DNA of 64,000 nt from Bartonella bilalgolemi (GTDB taxonomy: Bacteria; Pseudomonadota; Alphaproteobacteria; Rhizobiales; Rhizobiaceae). Below are positions 1 through 8,612 of this stretch, one piece after another. Made by a program: the position numbers and the translations under genes. Each line of letters begins with the position of its first letter. Positions within the stretch are counted from its first letter, which is position 1. Below the pieces are notes generated by a model that worked only from the letters and a program-made list of their open reading frames with translations, did no database searches and was not told where the DNA came from. Location of the stretch: positions 93,023 through 157,022 of the forward strand of contig NZ_JAMCOF010000003.1 in assembly GCF_023500045.1 (NCBI RefSeq), given 5' to 3'.

Positions 1-156
1 TATACAATACCAATCTTTTATTAATTAAATTCATTTTGATTATTTGTATCACACATAGTGTGCATATATTTTTCTCTTTAATTTTTCAGTAGTTCCGATA
101 ATCTAATATAATTTTGTCATTATATCTCTTTGTTAGATATTATTATATTGTAATGT

Positions 157-197
157 AAAACACATTATGATATATATAAAACACATTATGATATATA
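157..197. repeat. Tandem direct repeat, about 21 bp x 2, upstream of autotransporter 1
   Basis: Two adjacent near-identical AT-rich units, at 157-177 and 178-197. Each begins AAAACACATTATGATATAT. They lie about 60-100 bases before the autotransporter start codon, inside the only space available for its promoter. Seen directly in the sequence. A role in promoter spacing or copy-number variation is inference. The rest of 1-257 is AT-rich and shows no coding signal. Confidence 0.7.
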
Positions 198-257
198 AAA
201 CGAGCTATTTGATAGTCAGGGGGTATTAATCTAGCTTTTGATGATGGAGTGTAGATC

Positions 258-2996
258 GTGCAATATTATAAATTAAGTTTTTCAGTATTAATGGTCAGTA
301 CTTTTTTCATACAAAGTGTGAATGCGCGGGAACAAATGCAGGAGATGTCTGATGAATCTTTGGATTTAAGTGAAACAATAAGAGATTTCTCCTCTATGTT
401 TATCAATGGAAAGGTATTGAAAAACTCTTCGAGTGTTACTCAAGGTATCAGTATGCATACTAAAATTGAAGAGGGTGGTCTTGAGATGGTTGACAATAAT
501 GGAGCTTCAATGAGTGCCATTGTTTCTAAAGGGGGGAAACAGGTGATTACGCGTGCAGCTACTGCAATATCAACTCGAGTTGATGGTGGTTCGCAGTTTG
601 TTTTTGAAGAAACCCCTAGAAATCTTGGTACAGAATCTAAGCGAAGTAGTGCTTATGATGCTATAATTGTTGGTACAAATGGAAATAGTGGGCAACAAAA
701 TGTGTATGATGGTGGGGAAGCGTGGAATACAAAAGTCATGGAAGGGGGAATACAATATCTTTATAAAGGAAAAACAGCAAAAGGTGGTTTTGCATCAAAT
801 ACTGAAGTTTCTTCGAATGGTAAACAGCTTGTTTTAGCAGGGGGTGAAGCTTCAGGAGTTACTTTGAAGGATAAAGCTCTTCAAGTAGTGTATCCTGATG
901 GGACAGTAAAAAATTTAACAATTCAAGATCAAGCGCAGTCATGGGTGCATGTTGGTGCAAATTTAACGGGGGCCATAAGGGTCAATGGTCAAGGGCATCT
1001 TCATTTTTATGCTGGTGATAATATAAGTTATATTACAAAAGAGGATATTATTCTCGAAGGGCGAAGTACTGAAAAATTATTTTCTGTCGGTGCACGGAAT
1101 GGCAACCGTAATTCTGATATTGAGATTGAGGATTTAGGTGGTAATGGTGGAACAATAGGTTTTTCTTCTGTTGAATATGATAAACGTCATTCTAAACTTT
1201 ATATTAAAAAGCTTTCAGGAAATTTAAATTTCAATTTTAATATTAGTGATGTAGGGGAGGGAAGCGATTATATATTCATTAAAAATGGCTCAGGTAAGCA
1301 TACAATAAGTGTTGCCGATTCTGGTCGTGAAATTGCAACTTTTTTTTCGCAAAGTCATGGTCGTATTGCTGAGATCAATTTAGTTACTGATACAAGTGAA
1401 AATGGAGAAGCGAGTTTCACTTTGGTAAATAGTGCAGGTGAGTCAATTAGCGCTATCGATGGCGGAGCTTATATGTACACTTTACAACAGAGAAACAAAA
1501 GTGGAAATTGGAAGGTTTGGTCTTTGTCTGCAGATACCGGTCAATCTCGTTATATAAGTCCCCCTCCTAAACGGTTAATTCAAAAACCAGTTCTAAATTT
1601 TCCATCTACTTCTAATGGTAAATCGGATAAAAGTAAACTAAAAAATAACAAAAATTCTCGTCAACATTCAGAGACTCGGTCTCGCCCTCCCCGGCATGTG
1701 AGACAGTCTGAGCAGAGTTCTCTAGCACTTAGTTCGGGAGAGGCACAGACTTCTTTATATAAGGAGTATCAAAATGATGAGGCAAAAAGTCGAAAACGTA
1801 TCTTACAGTCTCATGATAGTGGTGATGGGGGGACGTATAGTTATCCGGTGTTGAGTGGTTCTCCAATCTTAGATTCAAAGAAATTGAAAATTCCTGATAT
1901 TGAAGTGATTCCATATGAATTGGGACAACAGATTGATGTTAATGAAGAGATTCCAGCTTACTCAAGTCGTTTGTATCTAAAAGAAGATACTAGTTTAGAA
2001 GATCAAGAAAGTTCCCCACAATTAATGAATCAAGATGATGAGGAACAGTTTCCAATATTAGACTCGATATCTACTGCTCTATCTACTACTCCATCGACAG
2101 ATGCGTTGCTATCCTTGTCGGTAGCTCCTGAGCTTATTTTTAAAAATGAGTTGCAAAGTTTGCGTGCTGGAAGAGGTTTTTTAGGAAGAAATAAAAAGAG
2201 TGCTTCTTTATGGACATATGGGATTAAGAGTAAAGAAAATCTTTCTACAGATCATACAAATTTTAAGTTGGATCAAACTGGTATAATTTTAGGAATTGAT
2301 GGGTTAAACGATTTAATGAACGGGCAACTTTATATTGGTGGTTTTGGAAGTTATGACCAATCAGATATTGCTCATGCACGAGGTGGTATTAGTCGTATAA
2401 ATACTTATGGCGTTGGGGCTTATGCAGCTTATTTTAGTGATCGCGGTTGGTATTTAGATAGCATTTTGAAATATAACTATTATCAGAATAATTTGAAGGC
2501 TATTTCGACGAATGGTTTAAATATCAAAGGAGATTATAATCAGAAGGCGATAGGTACTTCATTTGAAGTAGGGCGCCATGTTAAGTTAGCACAAGATACT
2601 TGGGTTCAACCTTATGCTCAATTAATTTGGTTAAAAGTTGAGGGTAAAGAAGTAAAGCTTTCCAATGAAATGATAGGTAATATTAGTCCATATACTTCGT
2701 TGCGTAGCGAAATTGGGATATCTATAGGGCATGAATTGAATTTAGGTACTCCTGGTCAGATGATGACTTATCTAACAACAGCTTGGTTGCATGAATATAT
2801 AGATAACAATCATACAATAATTAATAAGCGGCATAAATTTAATACTGATTTATCTGGTAATGCTGGTAAATTTGGTGTTGGTTTGAATAGTTTTGTTAGT
2901 GAGAATTTGAATTTTTATGTTGAAGCTCATTATCTCAGAGGGAAGAAGACAAAGCAATCACTTCAGGGTGTTTTAGGATTGCGTTATAGTTTTTAA
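258..2996 (+). CDS. Autotransporter with AIDA-like repeats (type V secretion), paralog 1
   Basis: Predicted 912-residue autotransporter that would export its own passenger to the cell surface through a C-terminal outer-membrane beta-barrel. Residues 1-23 form a signal peptide ending in VNA. Residues of about 60-240 carry glycine-rich repeats of the AIDA/pertactin beta-helix type (GG-Q-V, GGEA, EGGIQ patterns). Residues of about 430-620 are a long charged linker, first Lys/Arg/Ser-rich and then acidic. The last 270 or so residues are the barrel, ending in aromatic YSF as usual for BAM substrates. The start is GTG at 258, preceded by a GATGGAG-like ribosome binding site; nearby ATGs are out of frame. 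The next gene is a paralog with a very similar barrel. The family resembles Bartonella surface autotransporters. The adhesion role is inferred and the ligand is unknown. An 8-T run lies near 1340. Confidence 0.9.
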   Translation: MQYYKLSFSVLMVSTFFIQSVNAREQMQEMSDESLDLSETIRDFSSMFINGKVLKNSSSVTQGISMHTKIEEGGLEMVDNNGASMSAIVSKGGKQVITRAATAISTRVDGGSQFVFEETPRNLGTESKRSSAYDAIIVGTNGNSGQQNVYDGGEAWNTKVMEGGIQYLYKGKTAKGGFASNTEVSSNGKQLVLAGGEASGVTLKDKALQVVYPDGTVKNLTIQDQAQSWVHVGANLTGAIRVNGQGHLHFYAGDNISYITKEDIILEGRSTEKLFSVGARNGNRNSDIEIEDLGGNGGTIGFSSVEYDKRHSKLYIKKLSGNLNFNFNISDVGEGSDYIFIKNGSGKHTISVADSGREIATFFSQSHGRIAEINLVTDTSENGEASFTLVNSAGESISAIDGGAYMYTLQQRNKSGNWKVWSLSADTGQSRYISPPPKRLIQKPVLNFPSTSNGKSDKSKLKNNKNSRQHSETRSRPPRHVRQSEQSSLALSSGEAQTSLYKEYQNDEAKSRKRILQSHDSGDGGTYSYPVLSGSPILDSKKLKIPDIEVIPYELGQQIDVNEEIPAYSSRLYLKEDTSLEDQESSPQLMNQDDEEQFPILDSISTALSTTPSTDALLSLSVAPELIFKNELQSLRAGRGFLGRNKKSASLWTYGIKSKENLSTDHTNFKLDQTGIILGIDGLNDLMNGQLYIGGFGSYDQSDIAHARGGISRINTYGVGAYAAYFSDRGWYLDSILKYNYYQNNLKAISTNGLNIKGDYNQKAIGTSFEVGRHVKLAQDTWVQPYAQLIWLKVEGKEVKLSNEMIGNISPYTSLRSEIGISIGHELNLGTPGQMMTYLTTAWLHEYIDNNHTIINKRHKFNTDLSGNAGKFGVGLNSFVSENLNFYVEAHYLRGKKTKQSLQGVLGLRYSF

Positions 2997-3003
2997 ACAA
3001 GAA

Positions 3004-3051
3004 TAGCCTCATTCTCTATTTTGAGATGTTTTCTCGTGATGATTGAGGCTA
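3004..3051 (+). terminator. Stem-loop between the two autotransporter genes
   Basis: TAGCCTCA at 3004-3011 is complementary to TGAGGCTA at 3044-3051, and a smaller TCTC/GAGA pairing lies in the loop. It lies directly after the first autotransporter stop and before the second start. There is no strong T-run after it, so it may be an attenuating or RNA-stabilising hairpin rather than a strong terminator. Confidence 0.4.
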
Positions 3052-3086
3052 CTTAATTCATTAATTTTGATAGTAGAGTTTGAATA

Positions 3087-5054
3087 ATGCGCTATAAATT
3101 AGTTTCTGGAATGTTAGTAATGAATATTTCTCTTGTACAAGCTGCTTCATTTAATTCTAATATGGATATAGAAAGGCAGGGGCAAGTATTATTATCTGCA
3201 CCTTCAAATGATCTAAAAACTTTCCCTTATGGTCAAGGTTATATAAGGGGAGAACAGAATGTATATGAAGGCGGTGTGGTATGGAATGCGAAAGTGATGG
3301 AAGGGGGAATACAAAATCTTTATGCAAGGGATAACGGAGAGGGAGGTACTGCAGTAAATACTGAAATTTTTAGGGATGGCATACAGCGCGTTTTCGCAGA
3401 AGGTGTAGCCATCACCGTTGCTTTACATGATAATGCTGTCCAAGAGATATATAAGGGTGGTTATGTATACGATCTAACTATTAATGATCATGCGAGTTCA
3501 TGGGCATATGCTGGTGCAATGTTAGAAGGAAATACAACAATTAATGATTCTGGAAAGTTTTTGCTTTATGCTGGTGATGAAAAAGATCAATCTACAGTAG
3601 AAAACTTTATTTTAAATGGAAAAGATACAGAATTATTTGTTATTAGTGCACGTGATGAAGACAGCGCTTTGATTAAGAAATTAAGTGGTAAGGGAACTGT
3701 TAGTTTTATCCTTGATCAGGCTCAAGCACGTTATTCTCGTCTTCATATTGAGAACCTTTCTGGTGAATTAGGAAGTTTACATTTTAGATTTAATACCAGT
3801 ATTGCAGAGGATCGTGGTGATTACCTTTTGATTGATAAGGGTGATGGTAATCACATGATAAGCGTTGTTGATTCAGGTGCTGAAATTACCACTCCTCTTT
3901 CACAACAACGTGATTTGGTTACCGATAAAAGTGCAGGAGCTCATTTTACTCTAGCAGATTTTTCTGGAGCAAAAATTAATGCTGTTGATGGTGGCACTTA
4001 TATGTATAGTTTGAAACAAAGAGAAGATGGTTCTGAAAAGATTTGGTATTTAGCAGCAGATCATTTTGATAAGCCGAATCCTCCAGTTCCAGACCCAGAT
4101 CCAAATCCAGATAAAGAGCCAAAACCAACACCAACTCCATCTACAACACCATCGACAGATGCAGTTTTGTCTTTGGCGGTAGCTCCTGAACTTGTTTTTA
4201 ATAATGAGTTGCAAAGTTTGCGTTTTGGAAGAGGTCTTTTAGGAAAGAACAAGAAGAATACAGCTTTCTGGACATATGGGATCAAGGGTCGAGATCGTTT
4301 AGCTACAGATCATACGCATTTTAGACTTGGTCAGACTGGTGTAATATTAGGTGTTGATTGGTTGAAAGAACTAATGAATGGGGATTTTTATATTGGTGGT
4401 TTTGGAAGTTATGATCAAGCGCGTATTACCCATGCACGAGGTGGTATCAGTAGTATGGATGCTTACAGTGTTGGAGCTTACGCGACTTATTTTGATAATC
4501 AAGGATGGTATTTAGATAGCGTTTTGAAATATAATTATTATATCAATAATTTAAAGACTATTTCAACGAATGGTTTGGGTGTTCAAGGTGATTATAATCA
4601 ATGGGCTATAGGTACCTCATTTGAGGCAGGTTATCATTTTGATGTAGCGCCAGATACCTGGATACAGCCTTATACTCAATTCACAGGAATACGTGTTTCA
4701 GGTCAGGAAGTAAAACTTTCTAATCAGATGACCGGTGATGTGGATAGCTCTATTTCGTTACGCAGTGAAGTTGGATTATCTGTAGGTCATAAGTTTAATT
4801 TAAATAGTGATACTCACTTAATGACTTATATAACAGCAGCTTGGTTGCGTGAACATATAGATAGCAATCATACGATAATTAATAAGCAACATAAGTTTAC
4901 CACTGATTTGTCTAGGGATACAGGTAAATTAGGAGTTGGTTTGAATAGCTTTGTTGGTGAAAACTTATCGCTTTACGCTGAAACTCATTATCTTAAAGGA
5001 CAGAAGGTAGAACAGTCCCTTCAAGGTGTTGTAGGATTACGCTATAGTTTCTAA
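3087..5054 (+). CDS. Autotransporter with AIDA-like repeats (type V secretion), paralog 2
   Basis: Predicted 655-residue autotransporter, paralogous to the gene just upstream. Residues 1-19 form a signal peptide ending in VQA. A shorter passenger of about 300 residues follows, with the same GG-rich beta-helix repeats (VYEGG, VMEGGIQ). Next is a proline/aspartate-rich spacer at residues of about 329-358 (repeated PDP, PNP, PTPTP), then a conserved STTPSTDA segment and a barrel ending YSF. Compared with paralog 1 it lacks the N-terminal extra repeats and has a 30-residue linker in place of about 190 residues. The start is ATG at 3087. The barrel is intact and full length, so the protein is likely functional. 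The surface ligand cannot be told from sequence. Confidence 0.9.
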   Translation: MRYKLVSGMLVMNISLVQAASFNSNMDIERQGQVLLSAPSNDLKTFPYGQGYIRGEQNVYEGGVVWNAKVMEGGIQNLYARDNGEGGTAVNTEIFRDGIQRVFAEGVAITVALHDNAVQEIYKGGYVYDLTINDHASSWAYAGAMLEGNTTINDSGKFLLYAGDEKDQSTVENFILNGKDTELFVISARDEDSALIKKLSGKGTVSFILDQAQARYSRLHIENLSGELGSLHFRFNTSIAEDRGDYLLIDKGDGNHMISVVDSGAEITTPLSQQRDLVTDKSAGAHFTLADFSGAKINAVDGGTYMYSLKQREDGSEKIWYLAADHFDKPNPPVPDPDPNPDKEPKPTPTPSTTPSTDAVLSLAVAPELVFNNELQSLRFGRGLLGKNKKNTAFWTYGIKGRDRLATDHTHFRLGQTGVILGVDWLKELMNGDFYIGGFGSYDQARITHARGGISSMDAYSVGAYATYFDNQGWYLDSVLKYNYYINNLKTISTNGLGVQGDYNQWAIGTSFEAGYHFDVAPDTWIQPYTQFTGIRVSGQEVKLSNQMTGDVDSSISLRSEVGLSVGHKFNLNSDTHLMTYITAAWLREHIDSNHTIINKQHKFTTDLSRDTGKLGVGLNSFVGENLSLYAETHYLKGQKVEQSLQGVVGLRYSF

Positions 5055-5154
5055 AATCTAGCTGTGTTTTGTTTTCTATTGTGTGAGAAGTTTTTAAAGG
5101 TCTTTTTTATGGAAGCTATTATTCTACTAAGCGAGATAGCTAATGCTATGTTGG

Positions 5155-7035
5155 CTATGTTTTTGCATAATTTTTTGTTTCGTATTGATTAGATAAATCA
5201 AACCAAAGTGTTTCCGCTTCTTCTAGTTTTTTCATTGTTTTAGCGCGTTCTTTTGCTTTTTCAGAAAACTGATTATGGGAAAAAGCAGGGATTAATTCTT
5301 TGTCAAATTGTTCAATTTGTTTTTGAAGAGAATTGATCAATGCTTCAGTTTCAGCGATTTGTTTGCGTAATGGTGCAAGAAGAGAGCGATTTTGTGCATT
5401 GATCTTTCTTTGCTCATTTTTAGAAAGAAAACGTTCTTTTTTAGGAGAGGTATTTGTTTCTTTTTTAGAGGAAAGGCCAAGAACTTCTATGCGGTAAGTG
5501 TTGATATCACCATCATAAGGTAGAACGGTTCTATTTTTTACAAGCCAAAACTGGTCCATTGTCGCTTCAATAAGGTGACGATCATGAGAAATGAGTATAA
5601 TTGCTCCATTAAAATTATTGAGTGCATGGATTAGTTCTTCACGACTATCAATATCAAGATGATTGGTAGGCTCATCAAGGATAAGAAGATGGGGCCCTTT
5701 GAAAACCATAAGTCCCATAAGTAAGCGTACTTTTTCACCTCCTGAGAGATCTTTGACTTTTACCATCATTTTTTCTGTTGATAGTCCCATCTGTGCTACT
5801 GTAGAACGTATTTTGGTTTCTGATTGTTCTGGCATTAGATAGCGCATATGTTCTATTACATTTTTTTCTGGTATAAGATCATCCAATTGATGTTGTGTAA
5901 AAAAGGCAATTTTTAGATGGGGAGCGAATGTTATTGTTCCTTGTTCTGATTTAATACGGCCTGCAAGTAATTTGGCAAGAGTTGATTTGCCATTTCCATT
6001 TGAACCTAAGAGAGCGATACGGTCATCATTATCAATTCTCAAATTTAGTTCTTTAAGAATAGGTTTCCCTTTTTCATAACCAATATTTATATTTGATAAT
6101 GCAATAATAGGAGAAGCTACAGGTTTATCAGCTTTCGGAAAAATGAAAGATTGAGTATGTTTTATTTTCCATGGTGTAATTAGTTTAAGCTTTTCTAGTG
6201 CTTTAAGGCGTGATTGTGTTTGTCGGGATTTACTTGCTTTTGCACGAAAACGGTTAACAAAATCCTCCATATGTTTTTTTTGTGCTTCTTGTTTTTCCTG
6301 TTCTTTTTGTTGTGCTCTAATAGTTTCTGCTTTTTGTTGTTTAAATTGATCGTAATTACCACGCCAGAAGGTAAGCTTATTATTCTCGAGATGCATGATA
6401 GAGTTAACAGTATTATTTAAGAAGTCGCGATCATGGCTAATGAGAATAATTGTATGGGGGTATTGGTGTATATACTCGATGAGCCATAAAGTGCTTTCAA
6501 TATCAAGATAATTTGTTGGTTCATCAAGCAGTAAAAGATCAGGCTCAGTAAAAAGTACAGCTGCCAATGCGATGCGCATGCGCCATCCACCAGAAAAAGA
6601 GGATATAGGTTGTTGGTGTGTATGAGGATTAAATCCTAGACCAGAAAGAATTTTACTAGCTCGTGCTTTTGCGGAATGAGCATTAATATCATTTAAACGT
6701 GTATGAATGTTCGCAATATGCATTGGATCAGTGGCTGTTTCTGATTCACGGAGAAGATTAATAAGTTCTTTGTCTGCATCTAAAATAATTTCGAGTAAGG
6801 ACTGTTCAGTTGCTGGTGCTTCTTGGGAAACTAAACCGATTCGTGCTTTTTGTGGTATGAGAACCTCGCCGTTTTCAGGCGAAATTTCACCTGTAATAAC
6901 GCGAAAAAGAGTTGATTTACCAGTCCCATTATTCCCAACAAATCCAGTTTTTGAGCCAGCGGGAAGTGCAACATTAGCGCGATTGATCAAAAGGCGCCCA
7001 GCTATCCGTATTGTAATATCATTCAACACCAACAT
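5155..7035 (-). CDS. ABC-F family ATPase, YheS-like
   Basis: Soluble protein of 626 residues with two ABC ATPase domains and no membrane segments, so an ABC-F ribosome-associated factor rather than a transporter. Domain 1 has Walker A GNNGTGKS (residues 34-41), signature FSGGWRMR and Walker B LLLLDEPTN. Domain 2 has GSNGNGKS, LSGGEKVR and LLILDEPTN. A charged linker between the domains and a C-terminal coiled-coil extension (about residues 560-620) match the YheS/Uup branch; length and motifs are closest to E. coli YheS (about 637 aa). The role in rescuing or tuning translating ribosomes comes from family knowledge. It converges with the autotransporters and is divergent from ndk. Confidence 0.9.
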   Translation of the reverse strand: MLVLNDITIRIAGRLLINRANVALPAGSKTGFVGNNGTGKSTLFRVITGEISPENGEVLIPQKARIGLVSQEAPATEQSLLEIILDADKELINLLRESETATDPMHIANIHTRLNDINAHSAKARASKILSGLGFNPHTHQQPISSFSGGWRMRIALAAVLFTEPDLLLLDEPTNYLDIESTLWLIEYIHQYPHTIILISHDRDFLNNTVNSIMHLENNKLTFWRGNYDQFKQQKAETIRAQQKEQEKQEAQKKHMEDFVNRFRAKASKSRQTQSRLKALEKLKLITPWKIKHTQSFIFPKADKPVASPIIALSNINIGYEKGKPILKELNLRIDNDDRIALLGSNGNGKSTLAKLLAGRIKSEQGTITFAPHLKIAFFTQHQLDDLIPEKNVIEHMRYLMPEQSETKIRSTVAQMGLSTEKMMVKVKDLSGGEKVRLLMGLMVFKGPHLLILDEPTNHLDIDSREELIHALNNFNGAIILISHDRHLIEATMDQFWLVKNRTVLPYDGDINTYRIEVLGLSSKKETNTSPKKERFLSKNEQRKINAQNRSLLAPLRKQIAETEALINSLQKQIEQFDKELIPAFSHNQFSEKAKERAKTMKKLEEAETLWFDLSNQYETKNYAKT

Positions 7036-7288
7036 AATGAAAAGTTTCCTTTACATGATTTTCCAATAAGCACAAGTTTACTCAATTTTTGAAGGAAAAA
7101 TGATGATATGATTAAGATAAATGACTACTAATATTTTAATATTTTTATTGTATGAAGATTACGATCTTAAAAAGAATTATACAATTGAAAATTAATACAA
7201 ATTTTCTTACCGTTACTTGGTAGAAGGTTCTTTACTTGTTATAAAGAAGTGAAGACAGTTTTTAAATGAAAGAAAGGTAGATAATCAA

Positions 7289-7711
7289 ATGGCTGTAGAG
7301 CGCACTTTATCGATAATTAAACCGGATGCAACACGCCGTAATTTGACAGGGGCAATTACAAAAATGCTTGAAGATGGTGGATTGCGTGTTATCGCATCTA
7401 AGCGCGTGTGGATGAGTCGACAGCAAGCAGAGAGATTTTACGCAATCCATAAAGAGCGTCCATTTTTTGAAGAGCTGGTAATATTTATGTCTTCTGGTCC
7501 AACTGTTGTGCAGGTTTTAGAAGGGGAAAATGCAATCCTTAATAATCGTGAAATTATGGGAGCCACAAATCCTATTGATGCACAGGAAGGAACGATTCGT
7601 AAAGTACATGCTTTATCGATTGGTGAAAATTCTATTCATGGTTCAGATAGTGCTGAGTCTGCAAAAACGGAGATAGCTTATTGGTTTTCGGACATTGAAA
7701 TTATTGGTTAA
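7289..7711 (+). CDS. ndk: Nucleoside diphosphate kinase
   Basis: Transfers the gamma-phosphate from ATP to NDPs through a phosphohistidine, balancing NTP and dNTP pools in the cytoplasm. The protein is 140 residues, the usual bacterial length. The N-terminus has the typical [11 protein letters not shown]. The active-site histidine is H117 in NSIHGSDS, and the NPxxA-like nucleotide site lies just before it. The start is ATG at 7289 with AGAAAGGTAG upstream. It is monocistronic, followed by a good terminator hairpin at 7733-7764. Confidence 0.97.
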   Translation: MAVERTLSIIKPDATRRNLTGAITKMLEDGGLRVIASKRVWMSRQQAERFYAIHKERPFFEELVIFMSSGPTVVQVLEGENAILNNREIMGATNPIDAQEGTIRKVHALSIGENSIHGSDSAESAKTEIAYWFSDIEIIG

Positions 7712-7732
7712 TAAAAGGTCATTTAGAAAATG

Positions 7733-7764
7733 AAAAGTTCCGAAATATATTGCGGGACTTTTTT
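7733..7764 (+). terminator. Rho-independent terminator of ndk
   Basis: AAAAGTTCCG at 7733-7742 pairs with CGGGACTTTT at 7753-7762 (one G-T wobble) around a 10-base loop, and the descending arm merges into a T-run. It sits 22 bases after the ndk stop. The following stretch to 7959 shows no further gene. Confidence 0.8.
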
Positions 7765-7959
7765 AGAAAAATTATTCGCTTTAAAAAGAACATGTTGATA
7801 TGACTATGTCTAAGGTTATTTTTCTATCCTCTTAGATTGTAATTATATATGTGTCCTGTCTTTCACATGTTCTATGCGTTAGTTTAAGTAATGGTAAATG
7901 CCTTATTATTTAGTGTAATGAGACTTTATTCATGTATTGTAATTTGGCCGTTTATTTTT

Positions 7960-8541
7960 TTATGTGATAACATGCTTCAAGCCAGCGCGGAAATAATCCC
8001 ATCCTGTCCATAATGTAAGCAAAGCAGCAATCCATAGCATAGCAATGCCGAATTCTGTTGTGTAGGGAATTATTTTATTACCGGCAGGTCCTGCTAAGAG
8101 TAATATAATAGCTATCATTTGTACAAAAGTTTTCCATTTTGCAAAACGAGAGACGGGAACACTGACTTTTAATTCAGCTAAATATTCACGTAGCCCAGAG
8201 ACAAGAATTTCTCGGCAAAGAATAATAATCGCTGCCCAAAGTGTCCAGCCGGCGATAGTACTTTCTGCGGCAAGTAAGAGCAGGCAGGCAGAGACGAGAA
8301 GTTTATCTGCAATTGGATCCAACATCCGGCCAATATTAGAGGTTTGTTGCCAAATACGGGCAAGATAGCCATCCAAAAAGTCAGTAATAGACGCAATAAT
8401 AAAAATAGACACAGCAGTCCAACGAGCAATATCGCTTGATTGTAGTCTCCCTTCTAAGAAAAAACATGCTACAACTAATGGGACAGCAATGATTCGTGCA
8501 TAAGTCAGAATATTAGGAAAAGAAAAAGTATGATTTTTCAT
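7960..8541 (-). CDS. pgsA: CDP-diacylglycerol-glycerol-3-phosphate 3-phosphatidyltransferase
   Basis: Membrane enzyme that makes phosphatidylglycerol phosphate from CDP-diacylglycerol and glycerol-3-phosphate, the committed step to PG and cardiolipin. The full CDP-alcohol phosphotransferase motif is present: D54, D57-G, A-R, G71, D75 and D79 in a 193-residue protein. Several hydrophobic segments surround it. I place the start at the ATG at 8541 (MKNHTFSFPN), because this gives the family N-terminus; an upstream TTG at 8595 would add 18 unlikely residues. It lies downstream of uvrC on the same strand and is probably co-transcribed, a common alphaproteobacterial arrangement. Confidence 0.93.
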   Translation of the reverse strand: MKNHTFSFPNILTYARIIAVPLVVACFFLEGRLQSSDIARWTAVSIFIIASITDFLDGYLARIWQQTSNIGRMLDPIADKLLVSACLLLLAAESTIAGWTLWAAIIILCREILVSGLREYLAELKVSVPVSRFAKWKTFVQMIAIILLLAGPAGNKIIPYTTEFGIAMLWIAALLTLWTGWDYFRAGLKHVIT

Positions 8542-8612
8542 AGAGCAATTTTCAGTTTTTAGAGTATAATTTATTATATGAACGTAACAAGGCAAAGCTT
8601 ATGAAACAAGCC

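Noticed and set aside
5114..5141. AGCTAT/ATAGCT inverted repeat between autotransporter 2 and the ABC-F gene
   Set aside because: Only a 6-bp stem with no T-run; too weak to call a terminator.
5155..7035. ABC transporter ATPase interpretation
   Set aside because: Two fused ATPase domains, no permease nearby and the YheS-type C-terminal extension point to an ABC-F translation factor.
6707..7069. 120-codon plus-strand frame opposite the ABC-F gene
   Set aside because: Antisense of the Walker A region of the ABC-F ATPase.
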